Shown: piece after piece, positions 52,832-62,700 of the stretch
Numbering within the stretch: the stretch's first letter is position 1
How the letters are laid out: every line of letters begins with the position of its first letter
Assembly (NCBI RefSeq): GCF_003028575.1
Contig: NZ_PYUD01000001.1
Coordinates: forward strand, 1,054,001 to 1,118,000
Reading direction: 5' to 3'
Length of the DNA stretch: 64,000 bases
DNA from: Halomonas urumqiensis
GTDB taxonomy: Bacteria; Pseudomonadota; Gammaproteobacteria; Pseudomonadales; Halomonadaceae
Program-made: the position numbers and the translations under genes
Notes under the pieces: generated by a model
The model's input: only the letters and a program-made list of their open reading frames with translations
Databases searched by the model: none
Told to the model about the DNA's origin: nothing

Positions 52832-54310
52832 ATGAGCCGGAAGGAGGGGGCAGCGGGAGCACTGCCACTGCCGGCCGAGCGGAGTCGACCCTGGCGCCGG
52901 TGGCTGCTGGTGATGGGCATCGCGCACCTGGTGGGCCTGGCCTCGTCTCTCGATGCGATGATGTCTAGTCGCACCTCTCAGGGCGCCGTGGCCTGGATCG
53001 TTTCCCTGAATACGGTGCCTTACGTAGCGGTGCCGGCCTACTGGGTCTTCGGGCGGACGAAGTTTCAAGGCTATGTGTCTGCCCGACGCGACGAGGATTC
53101 GGCCCTGGGGCAATCGCTCGCCGACAAGTTGGCGGAGTTGCGCTCACATGGTGCTTCGGCGGCACACTCGGACAAGCACCTGGTGGGCGTCGAGCAGTTG
53201 GCCAAGCTGCCGTTTTTGGGCGGGAATCACGTCGAGTTGCTGATCGACGGCGAGGCGACCTTCGAGAGCCTTTTTGCCGGCATCGAATCCGCCGAGCGCT
53301 ACCTGCTGGTGCAGTTCTATATCGTGCGGGCCGACGCGGTGGGCCTTGCTCTCCAGAATCGACTCATCCAGAAAGCCCGGGAGGGGGTGGAGGTCTATTT
53401 CCTCTACGACGAGATCGGCAGCTATGCGCTTCCGGGAAGTTATCTCCAGGGGCTGGAAGAGGCCGGAGTCCGTGTGCACCGCTTCCACTCCACTCGTGGC
53501 CCTGGCAATCGTTTCCAGCTCAATTTCCGCAACCATCGGAAGATCGTGGTGGCCGACGGTGCCCGAGCCTGGGTCGGAGGCTTCAACGTCGGCAATGAGT
53601 ATCTTCAGGGCCACCCGCTTATCGGCCCATGGCGTGATACCCACCTGATGGTCGAGGGGCCGGCGGCTCTGGCGCTTCAGCTGGTGTTTCTCGAGGATTG
53701 GCACTGGGCCACCGAGGAGCTCCCCGAGTTGCCCTGGTTGCCTGTGGTGCCAAGCCACCATGGCGTACCGGTGCTGATTCTGCCGACCGGGCCTGCGGAC
53801 CGTTTCGAGACCGCCAGCCTGATGATCCAGCAGGCGATCCACGCTGCCCATGAGCGTATCTGGATCTCTAGCCCCTACTTCGTGCCCGACGAGGGGGTGC
53901 TGTCGATGCTCAAGCTGGCCGCCCTGAGCGGCGTGGATGTGCGGGTGCTGATCCCGGAGCGCCCGGACAACCCTCTGACCTACTTCGCCGCCTACGCCTT
54001 CCTCGACTCTCTGCTGGAGGCAGGGGTCGAGGTCTATCGCTACGAAGAGGGGTTCCTGCACGGCAAGGCCTTTCTGGTGGACGACATCGGCGCGGCAGTG
54101 GGCACCGTGAACCTCGACAATCGCTCTTTTCGCCTTAACTTCGAGGTGACGGCGATGGTGATGGACTCAGCGTTTGCAGCCGCAGTAGAAACAATGTTCG
54201 AGAACGACTTCGCCCGGTCGCGGCTCATGCAGGCAGGGGAGGTCGAGGAGCAGCCCCTGTGGCATCGGGTGGCGGCGCGGGGGGCGTATCTACTGGCGCC
54301 GGTGCTTTAA
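52832..54310 (+). CDS. cls: Cardiolipin synthase (phospholipase D family)
   Basis: 492 residues. Two N-terminal hydrophobic segments (about 24-44 and 55-75) are followed by two HKD phospholipase D motifs, NHRKIVVADGARAWVGGFN and LHGKAFLVDDIGAAVGTVNL, with a conserved DNRSF after the second. It condenses phosphatidylglycerol to cardiolipin in relatives. ATG 52832 follows AAGGAG; a GTG seven codons upstream is possible. Why it travels with copper genes is unknown, but membrane remodelling under metal stress is a reasonable guess. Confidence 0.9.
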   Translation: MSRKEGAAGALPLPAERSRPWRRWLLVMGIAHLVGLASSLDAMMSSRTSQGAVAWIVSLNTVPYVAVPAYWVFGRTKFQGYVSARRDEDSALGQSLADKLAELRSHGASAAHSDKHLVGVEQLAKLPFLGGNHVELLIDGEATFESLFAGIESAERYLLVQFYIVRADAVGLALQNRLIQKAREGVEVYFLYDEIGSYALPGSYLQGLEEAGVRVHRFHSTRGPGNRFQLNFRNHRKIVVADGARAWVGGFNVGNEYLQGHPLIGPWRDTHLMVEGPAALALQLVFLEDWHWATEELPELPWLPVVPSHHGVPVLILPTGPADRFETASLMIQQAIHAAHERIWISSPYFVPDEGVLSMLKLAALSGVDVRVLIPERPDNPLTYFAAYAFLDSLLEAGVEVYRYEEGFLHGKAFLVDDIGAAVGTVNLDNRSFRLNFEVTAMVMDSAFAAAVETMFENDFARSRLMQAGEVEEQPLWHRVAARGAYLLAPVL

Positions 54311-54452
54311 CCTGGATATTGACAGAACTGTTCCATCCAGGGCGCCGGCCTTGTCCTTCCAGCGCTGATGGCGTTTTTTACGGATTTTTTAGCTTTGCCT
54401 GTGGTGCCATGAGGTCCATTGAGCGTCCTCAAGCGCGTCGTGACAGGTGAAC

Positions 54453-54569
54453 ATGACCATGGTGAGCCGTTGGCAAGACATACAGGAGCAGTGGGGCGAC
54501 TGGGCGCCTATTCTCAAAGTGCTGGGCGGCTGCGCGCTGCTTGGCATTCTCCTTTCCTTGGCGCTTTGA
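54453..54569 (+). CDS. Possible 38-aa membrane peptide
   Basis: MTMVSRWQDIQEQWGDWAPI is followed by LKVLGGCALLGILLSLAL. It has one hydrophobic helix and a weak AGGTG site. It could be a small inner-membrane peptide. It lies in the 380-bp gap after cls, where I see nothing else. Confidence 0.35.
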   Translation: MTMVSRWQDIQEQWGDWAPILKVLGGCALLGILLSLAL

Positions 54570-54691
54570 TGTGCCGAGCCTGGTGACACGGCTCAGGGAT
54601 TGCACCCAAGAACCAATAAAGAAGAAGCCTGGTATGCCGGTGCCACCCCGCAGGGCAGCACCGGCGCTATGTCGTGATCACCCATTGGGCC

Positions 54692-55171
54692 CTACAGGTC
54701 TCCACGCTCCGCCAACGACACACAGCGGTCGCTCCCGACCACGATATGATCGATGCCCGCCCCTCCACCAACCCCAGCGCTTCCTTTAGCCGTTGAGTGA
54801 TGCGTCGGTCGGCGTCGCTGGGCTCGGGATCACCACTTGGGTGATTGTGGACCAGGATCACAGCCGTGGCGTTAACAGGCCAGCGCCTGCTTGACCACCA
54901 CACGGGGGTAGACGCTGGCCGAGTCGATGGTGCGAAGGGAGGCTTCGAGACATGCCGGTAGATCAGCTGGCGCGAGGAAGTGCAGCGGCGGGAGGTCGCC
55001 TCGCTGGTAGAGGGTGTCGCACATGCGCACGCCACCGATGTCAGGATCGAACAGGCACCCGATCTCCAGGTACTGCTGAAATGCCGGAGCCAGCAAGTGG
55101 TTGGTGATGCTGTTGCCGCAGCCGTAGAGGATGATAGCGCCCTCCCTAGCTCGAGCCGATGGTGCATTCAC
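54692..55171 (-). pseudogene. radC: radC-like JAB-domain remnant with frameshifts and unrelated N-terminus
   Basis: RadC-family blocks are recognisable in three frames: [37 protein letters not shown] with [13 protein letters not shown], and [17 protein letters not shown]. One extra base (GCCTGTTAACGCC) breaks the first junction, and another shift lies near 54765. The first 75 codons (from 55171) do not resemble RadC and I do not recognise them. It keeps the HxHPSG metal motif but cannot be translated as one protein. Confidence 0.72.
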
Positions 55172-55522
55172 ATTAGCATGCGATCGGCTGCGGTTTTGAG
55201 CCAGCTTTCAGCCGGTTAGCATGCTTAGAAATGATGATGGCAGTATAGCTTCTCACCTTGAGATGGGTTGTCAATGACTTTTCCTGCCATTGGTTCCTAA
55301 TCGATTCATTCATTACCACAATGGTCATATGACCGCTTAGTTTATGCTGTCGGCATGCGGCGATGGCTTGCTTGGGTCAACATATTTCAAAAGTGGAGCC
55401 GAGGTTAGGGGGAGGGTGCCATGCCGAAGAATGTACGGCGGCAGAGTCGAGATATCTTCGACTTCTTGTATCTTTGGTTGAGGGATACGAATTTTTGAAT
55501 CGCCACGGATATTCTAGATATT
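55172..55522. other. No gene seen (island right flank)
   Basis: 350 bp, AT-richer than the rest. The frames here are short and do not resemble known proteins. It may include the outer end of the IS3-type element whose orfB remnant follows. Confidence 0.4.
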
Positions 55523-55711
55523 CTAGTCACCCGTCAGGCTCTGAAAATGGCGCCGTTTGTACTCGACGGGTGACAGGTCATCACTCGTACTTTGACGGCG
55601 CCTTAGGTTGTAGAACATCTCAATGTAATCGAACACATCGCGCTTGGTGGCTTCCCGCGTCGAATAGATCTTCCGCTTGACCCGCTCCCGCTTGAGGAGC
55701 TGGAAGAAGCT
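55523..55711 (-). pseudogene. IS3-family transposase (orfB) C-terminal fragment
   Basis: 62 codons: [20 protein letters not shown], then DVFDYIEMFYNLRRRQSTSD and LSPVEYKRRHFQSL before the stop. This is the end of the integrase-core (DDE) transposase of IS3-group elements. It has no upstream half: it stops abruptly at the type III restriction fragment. No inverted repeat could be identified. Confidence 0.82.
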
Positions 55712-55941
55712 TCACCAACGGCGTCGAGCTCACCGCTGGAGAGGTCACCGTCGATGTCACCGAGAAGCCGGAGAACCAGCTGGATCAAGCCTACAAGGCC
55801 AAGCGCCATGTCTTCGACTATGTGGTGACCGATTCCAAGATCGAGCGGGACTTTGTCGAAGAGCTCGACACCGGCAAGGAAGTGGTCGTCTATGCCAAGC
55901 TGCCGAAAAGCTTCTTTATCCCGACCCCGGTGATCAACTAA
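55711..55941 (+). pseudogene. Type III restriction enzyme Res subunit, internal fragment
   Basis: 76 codons in one open frame, starting [20 protein letters not shown] and containing [20 protein letters not shown], then RDFVEELD and [17 protein letters not shown], strings typical of the Res C-terminal region. The frame ends at a TAA three bases before the right att copy, so the usual continuation is lost. The 5' end is fused to the IS3 remnant. Confidence 0.75.
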
Positions 55942-55943
55942 AA

Positions 55944-55954
55944 CCCCTCCGCCA
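55944..55954 (+). repeat. att core, right (short copy)
   Basis: CCCCTCCGCCA matches the last 11 bases of the tRNA-Ser 3' end. It is followed by CGAATATCGAAAAAGCC, similar to the sequence after the middle core. Confidence 0.65.
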
Positions 55955-55963
55955 CGAATATCG

Positions 55964-55999
55964 AAAAAGCCTCTGAAATCTGCGGCTTTTTCTTTTTTT
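55964..55999 (+). terminator. Terminator after the right att core
   Basis: AAAAAGCC and GGCTTTTT form an 8-bp stem with a 12-base loop, followed by CTTTTTTTATC. It resembles the terminator after the middle att core and is probably the chromosomal tRNA-Ser terminator. Confidence 0.8.
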
Positions 56000-56110
56000 A
56001 TCTGCTGTCAGCCAGCGCTTGGTCGTGTTCGACGGCCCCCTGTGGGTCCCGATCGACCATGTTGGCGACCAGCAGCAGTGTACCACCACCATTTGTTTGC
56101 TTTATCTGCG

Positions 56111-57541
56111 TCAGGCACCGGGGCCACAGTCGATGCAGCGCGGCGGATTGTCGATGCGGTCACCGAGGTTCACGCTCAGGTCGCGCAGGGCCGTGCGCAG
56201 GCCCTCCTCGATCACCGGGTGGTAGAAGGGCATCGCCAGCGCTGTCTCCACGTCCATGCCGGCCTGCACCGCCCAGGCCAGCAGATGGGCCAGATGCTCG
56301 CCGCGTGGCGCGACCATCTCCGCACCAAGCAGACGGCCAGTGCCGCGCTCGCCATAGACGTGCAGCAGACCGTGATTGAGCCGCAATACCCGCGCGCGTC
56401 CCTGATCGGCGAAATCCACCTTTCCCGTGGCGAAGTCGTGGGCGGCGTCGGTCAACTCGGCAAAGGACGCCCCCACCGTGGCGATGTTGGGATCGGTAAA
56501 GACGATGCCCAACGGCGTTCGGCGGGAGTGCGACTCAACGTGCGGAAAGCGCCCGGCATTGTCCCCTGCGATGCGGCCCTCATCGGCGGCTTCATGTAGC
56601 AGCGGGATGTGCGCGGCGACATCGCCGGCGAAGAAGATATGGCTGCCCTGTGCCTGCATCGTCCGCGGATCGATCTCGGGCGCACCGCGCTGGTCCAGCG
56701 TCAGCCCCGAGGCCGCTAGATCGAGCCCATCGAGTGCCGGTGCCCGCCCCGTCGCTGCCAGGAGCCACTCGAACCGCTCTTCGCGCGCACGGCCACCCTC
56801 GGTGAAGCGCACCACCACGCTGTCACCCTCGCGTTTGACTTCCTGCACATCGGCATCGGGGTCGAAGGGCAGATCGGCGCCGATGGCAGCAGCGGCGGCA
56901 TCGCGCACCGCGGGGTCGCTCAGCGGCCCGACACCGCCACCCTTGCCGAACAGCCGCACGCGAACCCCCAGCCGGTGTAGTGCCTGTGCCAGTTCAAGCC
57001 CGATGGGGCCCCCGCCGAAGACTGCCACGGCCGCCGGCAGATCGGGCCAGCCGAAGACGTCGTCGTTGACGATCAGCCGGTCGCCCACAGCGTCGAAAAA
57101 GTCCGGGAGGACCGGGACCGACCCGGTCGCGATGACGATGCGCTCCGCGTGCATCACTGCACCGGTGTCGAGCCTCAGGGTATTCGGACCTTCGAACTTC
57201 GCAGATCCCTTGAGACGATGGGAGGAATCAATGTCTTCTATCGCTTCGTTCACGAAACCGACAAAGCGGTCACGCTCGCGACGCACACGGCCCATGACCT
57301 TGGTTCCGTCGATGTGTGGCGCAGCTGGGTGAATACCGAAACCGGGTGCCGCGCGCATGGCAGCTGCCGCCTCCGCCGCGGCGATCAGCAGCTTCGAGGG
57401 CATGCAGCCTACCCGCGCGCAGGTGGTGCCATAGGGGCCGCCCTCGATCAGGACGAGCTTGCCGGTGTGCTTGCGCGCCGCACGATAGGCCACCATGCCT
57501 GCCGTACCCGCGCCGATGATAGCGACGTCCACCTTGTGCAT
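56111..57541 (-). CDS. Dihydrolipoamide dehydrogenase-like flavoprotein disulfide reductase
   Basis: 476 residues. The FAD motif GAGTAG and redox CxxxxC (TTCARVGCMPSKLL near residue 45), the second nucleotide motif FGGGPIGLELAQALHRLG, and the C-terminal HPVIEEGL with His-Glu for acid-base catalysis are all present. The enzyme is catalytically complete, but the substrate (lipoyl, mercury, trypanothione-like or other) is not decided by sequence. ATG 57541 is chosen from the family start; upstream in-frame ATG/TTG are possible. No dehydrogenase complex genes are adjacent. Confidence 0.85.
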   Translation of the reverse strand: MHKVDVAIIGAGTAGMVAYRAARKHTGKLVLIEGGPYGTTCARVGCMPSKLLIAAAEAAAAMRAAPGFGIHPAAPHIDGTKVMGRVRRERDRFVGFVNEAIEDIDSSHRLKGSAKFEGPNTLRLDTGAVMHAERIVIATGSVPVLPDFFDAVGDRLIVNDDVFGWPDLPAAVAVFGGGPIGLELAQALHRLGVRVRLFGKGGGVGPLSDPAVRDAAAAAIGADLPFDPDADVQEVKREGDSVVVRFTEGGRAREERFEWLLAATGRAPALDGLDLAASGLTLDQRGAPEIDPRTMQAQGSHIFFAGDVAAHIPLLHEAADEGRIAGDNAGRFPHVESHSRRTPLGIVFTDPNIATVGASFAELTDAAHDFATGKVDFADQGRARVLRLNHGLLHVYGERGTGRLLGAEMVAPRGEHLAHLLAWAVQAGMDVETALAMPFYHPVIEEGLRTALRDLSVNLGDRIDNPPRCIDCGPGA

Positions 57542-57559
57542 GGCCGGGTCCATCCTCAA

Positions 57560-57943
57560 GTGATGGCTGACTCACCATGCCCTGGCCGGTCAGCATATTG
57601 TTCGGGAAGTCCGTTTGGCAGGCGGTATGCCACTTTTCCACTTATCCACCCTGATCCAGACTATCGCTAATCAGCCAGTACCACGAGGGGTTAGTGCTTA
57701 TCCTGGATAACGCTTACCCAGGCAGAAGCCCAATAGTCCCAACAGCGTGATGCCGGCGTCGCATCATGTTGTCGGGCGGCTGCGCCTGTGTCTCGACCCG
57801 CCGGGCCTGAAAATAGGTCCAGCCGGCATCTCGGGTGGAACCGTTCGACGCCCAATGCGCCGATTTGTCGCGATAGATATCGGCTGCCTCGCGATGACGC
57901 TGCGACAGGTGCCTCGGGCCACCTTTAATGTGATTGGAGCCAG
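57560..57943. other. No gene seen
   Basis: 384 bp upstream of the flavoprotein gene and downstream of djlA. Only short frames; an in-frame plus-strand reading that runs into djlA is not convincing. It contains no tRNA or obvious repeat. Confidence 0.4.
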
Positions 57944-58717
57944 TTACGCCGTCTCTGCGGCGCGCGCCTTGCGAATGCGGTCATAGGCGTTGCCGATTTC
58001 GCTGGTACGTTCCTTGGCCACTTCCCGCATGTTGTCCGGAAGCCCTTTGGCGGCCAGCTTGTCGGGGTGGTTTTCGCTCATCAAGCGACGATACTGACGC
58101 TTGATCTCGGCATCGCTGGCGTCGGACTCTACTCCCAACACCTGGTAGGCATCTTCCAACGAGACTTCGTGTGTGGTGGCGCCGCCGCCCTCGGTGGCGC
58201 CGCGCAGCATGGCTTCGATCTGGGCGACTTCGGCCTCCGAACAGCCCAGGCCACGCACGACCCGCATCAACATCTCATGTTCGGCGGAGTGCAGCTCACC
58301 ATCGGCGGCAATGGCGGCGAGCTGCACCTGGAGGAATACCTGGCGCAACGCCGGCTGACTGCCAACGATCGGGCGCAGCTTGGCAAGCTCGGCATCGAGA
58401 TCGAAATCCGCGCTCTTGCCGCGTGTGAAATCGGCACGTGCCTTGGCGCGCTGCGGCTCGCTCAAACGCAGGCGATCCCACAGCTGGCGAGACGCCTCGA
58501 GCTCATCCTCGGACACCTGTCCATCGGCCTTGCACATGCAGCCCATGACCGCGAAGGTGGACTCGAGGAATTGCGTCTGAACGGCGGCCAGCCGGCCGAC
58601 GATACCGCGCCGGATGCGCCTTGCGAGCCAATAGCCGAGACCACCTCCGACCAACAGGCCCAAGGGGCCACCGACCAGATATCCCAGCAATCCACCTATC
58701 AGCACCATGACCAGCAT
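57944..58717 (-). CDS. djlA: Membrane-anchored co-chaperone DjlA
   Basis: 257 residues: an N-terminal Gly-rich membrane segment (MLVMVLIGGLLGYLVGGPLG), a TerB-like helical domain (about 50-165) and a C-terminal J domain with YQVLGVESDASDAEIKRQYR and the HPD motif (ENHPDKL). DjlA recruits DnaK to the inner membrane and affects capsule signalling in E. coli. ATG 58717 follows TAGGAG; the longer frame is rejected. Confidence 0.92.
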   Translation of the reverse strand: MLVMVLIGGLLGYLVGGPLGLLVGGGLGYWLARRIRRGIVGRLAAVQTQFLESTFAVMGCMCKADGQVSEDELEASRQLWDRLRLSEPQRAKARADFTRGKSADFDLDAELAKLRPIVGSQPALRQVFLQVQLAAIAADGELHSAEHEMLMRVVRGLGCSEAEVAQIEAMLRGATEGGGATTHEVSLEDAYQVLGVESDASDAEIKRQYRRLMSENHPDKLAAKGLPDNMREVAKERTSEIGNAYDRIRKARAAETA

Positions 58718-58893
58718 GTCGACTCCTAGAAACGCGTCTCGAAAAATTGGCGATGAGCATAGCACCCCGACAGACCGCGGGGCGATGCATGGCTCGGCCC
58801 GGGCAGTGCTTCATTGACGTTGACAGGTTTGCTTACCACCTCGTGTCGCGGTCGGGCTACACTCGTGTGACGTCACCTGGACCCTCTTGGACT

Positions 58894-59754
58894 ATGCCCG
58901 CTGATCTGCAAACGCTCTACCCCAAGCTGATCTCGCTGATGCTGGACACGGTCTTCGTGGTCGATGTGGACAATCAGATCCTTTTCGTGAGCGAGGCCTG
59001 TCATACCCTGCTGGGTTATCGCAGTGACGAAATGATCGGCACCTTGATCACCGACTATATGCATCCCGATGATCTACCGGCCACCAAGGCCTCCATCATC
59101 CGGGTCATGAACGGTCAGCCACACCTGGATTTCCGCAACCGCTATGTGCGCAAGGATGGCGGTATCGTGCACATTCTGTGGTCGGCTCGCTGGTCGGAGG
59201 AGGAGAAGGTGCGAATCGGGGTGGCGCGGGATGTGACGGCTCTCATGCAAGTAGAGGCGGAATTGACGTTCCTCGCCCACCATGATCCGCTCACACAGCT
59301 GCCCAACCGCTCGCTGTTCTATGATCGGCTGCAGTCGAGCCTGCGTGCGGCCCACCGCTACCAGAGCGGGTTTGCCTTGCTGTTTCTGGATATCGATGAC
59401 TTCAAGCGCATCAATGATGTCCATGGCCATGCGATGGGCGATCGCGTGCTCTGCGCGATGGCGCGACGGCTGGAAGGCTGCGTACGCGAAACGGACACCG
59501 TGGCCCGGATGGGGGGCGACGAATTCACTGTCCTGTTGACGGACATCCAGTCGGCGCATGCCGTTTACGCGAAAGTGGAGCAGATTCTCGAGCGCCTGGC
59601 CGAGCCCCTGGGTGACGAATTCTGCGGGGTGAGGCTGTCCTGCAGTATCGGTGTCGCCTGTTACCCTGGGGATGGAATGGATGCCGATACCCTGATGAGC
59701 CACGCGGATGACGATATGTACCGGATGAAGCGGCGCCGTTCGGTTGCCCGCTGA
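58894..59754 (+). CDS. PAS-GGDEF diguanylate cyclase
   Basis: 286 residues from ATG 58894 (start uncertain, as the frame is open upstream and no clear site exists). A PAS domain (about 15-130; LDTVFVVDVDNQILFVSEAC) is followed by a GGDEF domain from about 140 with ARMGGDEFTVLL and a complete RxxD inhibitory site (RETD) five residues before. It lacks membrane helices. It is convergent with the beta-glucan synthase gene. Confidence 0.88.
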   Translation: MPADLQTLYPKLISLMLDTVFVVDVDNQILFVSEACHTLLGYRSDEMIGTLITDYMHPDDLPATKASIIRVMNGQPHLDFRNRYVRKDGGIVHILWSARWSEEEKVRIGVARDVTALMQVEAELTFLAHHDPLTQLPNRSLFYDRLQSSLRAAHRYQSGFALLFLDIDDFKRINDVHGHAMGDRVLCAMARRLEGCVRETDTVARMGGDEFTVLLTDIQSAHAVYAKVEQILERLAEPLGDEFCGVRLSCSIGVACYPGDGMDADTLMSHADDDMYRMKRRRSVAR

Positions 59755-59781
59755 TGGATCGGCCGAAGGCGCCTGTGGGGT

Positions 59782-62700
59782 TTATTCACTGCCGAGCATA
59801 ATCTCGACTTGGTGTGGCTTGCCATCATCGCGCAGCGTGATGACTGGTTCGGGCAGGCTTTGCCCGTCGAGGTGGGTGATCGATGAGCGATGACCGGTAT
59901 CCGCGCTCTGTCGGATCGTGATGGTGTAGGTGGTGGAATGAAAGCGGTAACGCAACGTGGCATGCGGCCAGGCTGCGGGTAGGCAGGGCGTTATCGTCAG
60001 GATGTTGCCGGCCTGTTGCAGCCCGAGCAGCGATTCGCTGATGAGTCGATACATCCAGCCCGCCGAGCCGGTATACCAGCTCCAACCGCCGCGCCCCGCG
60101 TGGGGCGGCATGGCGTAGATATCGGCAGCCACCACGTAGGGTTCCAGCCGGTATCGGGCCATACCGGATGGGGATTGCGAGTGATGGATCGGATTGAGGA
60201 TATCCATCAGCATCCAGGCGCGCTCGCGCTGGCCGAGTCGGGCATAGGCCATCGCCGCCCATATCGCCGCATGGGTGTACTGCCCACCGTTTTCCCGCAC
60301 GCCTGGCACATAGCCGCGAATATATCCGGGGGTTGGGGTGGCCTTGTCGAAGGGTGGGGTGAGCAATTGGATCAGTTGCTGCTCCGGGTGTACCAGGTGG
60401 GTGAAGACCGCCTCCATTGCCTGCTCGGCGCGAAGTGGGTCGCCCGCACCCGAGAGCACCGACCAGCTTTGCGAGATCGAGTCGATACGGCATTCGCTAC
60501 CCGATGACGTGCCAAGCGGTGTGCCATCATCGAAGTACGCTCGGCGATACCAGCCGCCGTCCCAGCCGTGCTGATTCAGGTTGTCGCGCAGGGTATCGAG
60601 AGAGGCCCGGCAACTGTTTGCTGTGTCGTCGTCGCCGTAACGCTGTGCCAACTGGCTGAACTCCTCGAGTATCTGGCACAGGAAAAACCCCAGCCAGACG
60701 CTTTCCCCGCGGCCCTTGATGCCGACCAGGTTCATCCCGTCGTTCCAGTCCCCGGAGCCCATCAGCGGCAGGCCGTGTTCACCGAACCGCAGGCCGTGGC
60801 GCAGTGCCAGCAGGGCGTGCTGGTACAGACTGGCCTCACCTGGGGCCAGGCTCGGTAGATCATAGTACGCCTCGTCGTCTTCGCCGACGGCACGCCCGTC
60901 GAGGAATGGGGCCGGCACATCGAGAATGTCGAAGTCTTCGGTGAATCGCACATAGCGACATAGCGCCAGGGGTAGCCACAAGAAGTCGTCGGAGCAGCGA
61001 GTCCGGACGCCACGGCCCTGTGGAGGGTGCCACCAGTGCTGTACGTCCCCTTCGTGGAACTGGCGACTGGCACACAGCAGCAACTGGTCCCGCAGTCGCT
61101 CGGGCATGGCGTGCGCCAGGGCCATGCTGTCCTGCAGTTGGTCGCGAAAGCCGAAGGCGCCGCCGGATTGATAGTAGCCACTGCGTGCCCACATTCGACA
61201 GGCCAGGGTCTGGTAGAGCAACCAGCCGTTGGTCATGACATCCAACGCTGGGTCGGGTGTCTCGATCTGCAGCGCTCCCAGAGCATGCCGCCAGTGGGCC
61301 TTCACGTCGGCGAGTGACTGACGTGCCGAACCCACGACGCGGTAGCGCTGGATCAGGGCATTGGCATGTTCTCGGTCGCTCCCCGCCCCGAGCCGGAATA
61401 TCACCTCCCGGCTTTCGTCTGGTGCCAGGGAAAGCTTGACCTGTAGCGCTGCACACGGGTCGAGGCCGGCACCGACCGCGCCGGAGAGATGGGTGCGTTG
61501 CAGGGCGGCAGGTTGTTTCAGGCTGCCGTTGCGGCCGATAAACTCCTGGCGGTCTCCACTCAGGGTGCGTGTGGGGTCGTCGACATCGAAGAAGGCCACT
61601 TGCTCGCTCAATTCGTGATGAAACACGTTGCGTGCAAGCAGGGCACCACTGTCCGCGGCGACTTCGGTGGCCACATGCATGGCTGTCTTGGCAGGCAGGT
61701 CACCGAGTACCCACTCCACATAACCGGTGACCGACAGGTTGCGAACCCGCGGTGATAGGTTGCGCACCTTGAGCACCGAAAACTTGATGCTGTCATCAAG
61801 CGCGACGTAGACCGACAGCTGCGTGCTGATACCGTCCTGAACAGTCTCGAACACGCTGTAGCCGAAACCGTGGCGCACCAGGTAGTGAGCGTCGCTGTGC
61901 ACCGGCAGAGGCGTGGGAGACCAGACATGGCCGCTCTCTTCGTCGCGCAGGTAGAGCGCTTCGCCACTGGGGTCACTGACCGGATCGTTGTGCCAGGTCG
62001 TCAACCTGTTTTCGTGGGCATTGATGCGCCAGGTGTAGCTGCCACCGCTTTCCGATATCACGCAGCCGAAGTCGGGATTGGCGATCACGTTGACCCAGGG
62101 AGCGGGCGTGCGCTGGTCGGGCCCAAGGTGTACCACGTACTCTCGCCCGTCGGCAGTGAATCCTCCCAATGGGTTGTTGAGGATCAGGCCTTCCGGCGCG
62201 GACGGGGCGGTGCTCGGCATGGGAGCGCGGGGATCCGTCATGCTCAGAAGCGGTGGCCTTGCCACCTGACGCTGGCGCTGGTCGAGCTGTTCTTCCAGGC
62301 TGCCGTGGGTGTCGAGGATGATGGCACGGGCCACTGCCTGGAACAGCAGACGGTCTTCGCCCGCGATCTGCTCCAATGGGCGTACGAAGATGCCCCCGGG
62401 ACGGTCGAGGTGGCTGGCGACTCCGCCCGAGGCGATCAGCCCCATAATCTGTTCCTGCAACTGTTGGCGGTAGACGGCGTACTCTTCGTTCCAGATCACC
62501 AGGTCGACGGCGAGTCCCTGCAGTCGCCAGTGCGCATGCGCTTGGATGAGTTGGCGCACCAGCGCGAGACTGCTGCTGCTGCCGATCCGTAGCAACACGA
62601 TGGGCAGATCGCCGGAGATGGCATAGCTCCACAGCGCCGATTGGCCACGGCGGTTCGCGGCGATGATCGCCGGGTCGGCGCGCAGGGCGGGGTGCGAATA

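Larger units (their letters stand above)
44776..55954. mobile_element. Integrative element 2: copper-resistance island (about 11.2 kb)
   Basis: Bounded by the middle att core and the shorter right att copy (CCCCTCCGCCA). Contents: Cu(I) P-type ATPase, Met-rich periplasmic protein, multicopper oxidase, small exported Cys/His proteins, lipoprotein and cardiolipin synthase, then remnants (lgt, radC, IS3, type III Res). No integrase remains, so mobility would depend on element 1 or on related elements. It appears older than element 1, since it lies distal to the tRNA and is decaying at its right end. Confidence 0.7.

Noticed and set aside
55363..55680. 105-aa plus-strand frame near the island right end
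   Set aside because: It overlaps the IS3 orfB remnant on the other strand and has no family-like segments.
36102..55954. Complete inducible prophage
   Set aside because: No capsid, portal, terminase, tail tube or lysis genes; only a tape-measure-like protein.
57747..57986. 79-aa plus-strand frame between the flavoprotein gene and djlA
   Set aside because: No ribosome-binding site, no recognisable features, and it overlaps the djlA 3' end.
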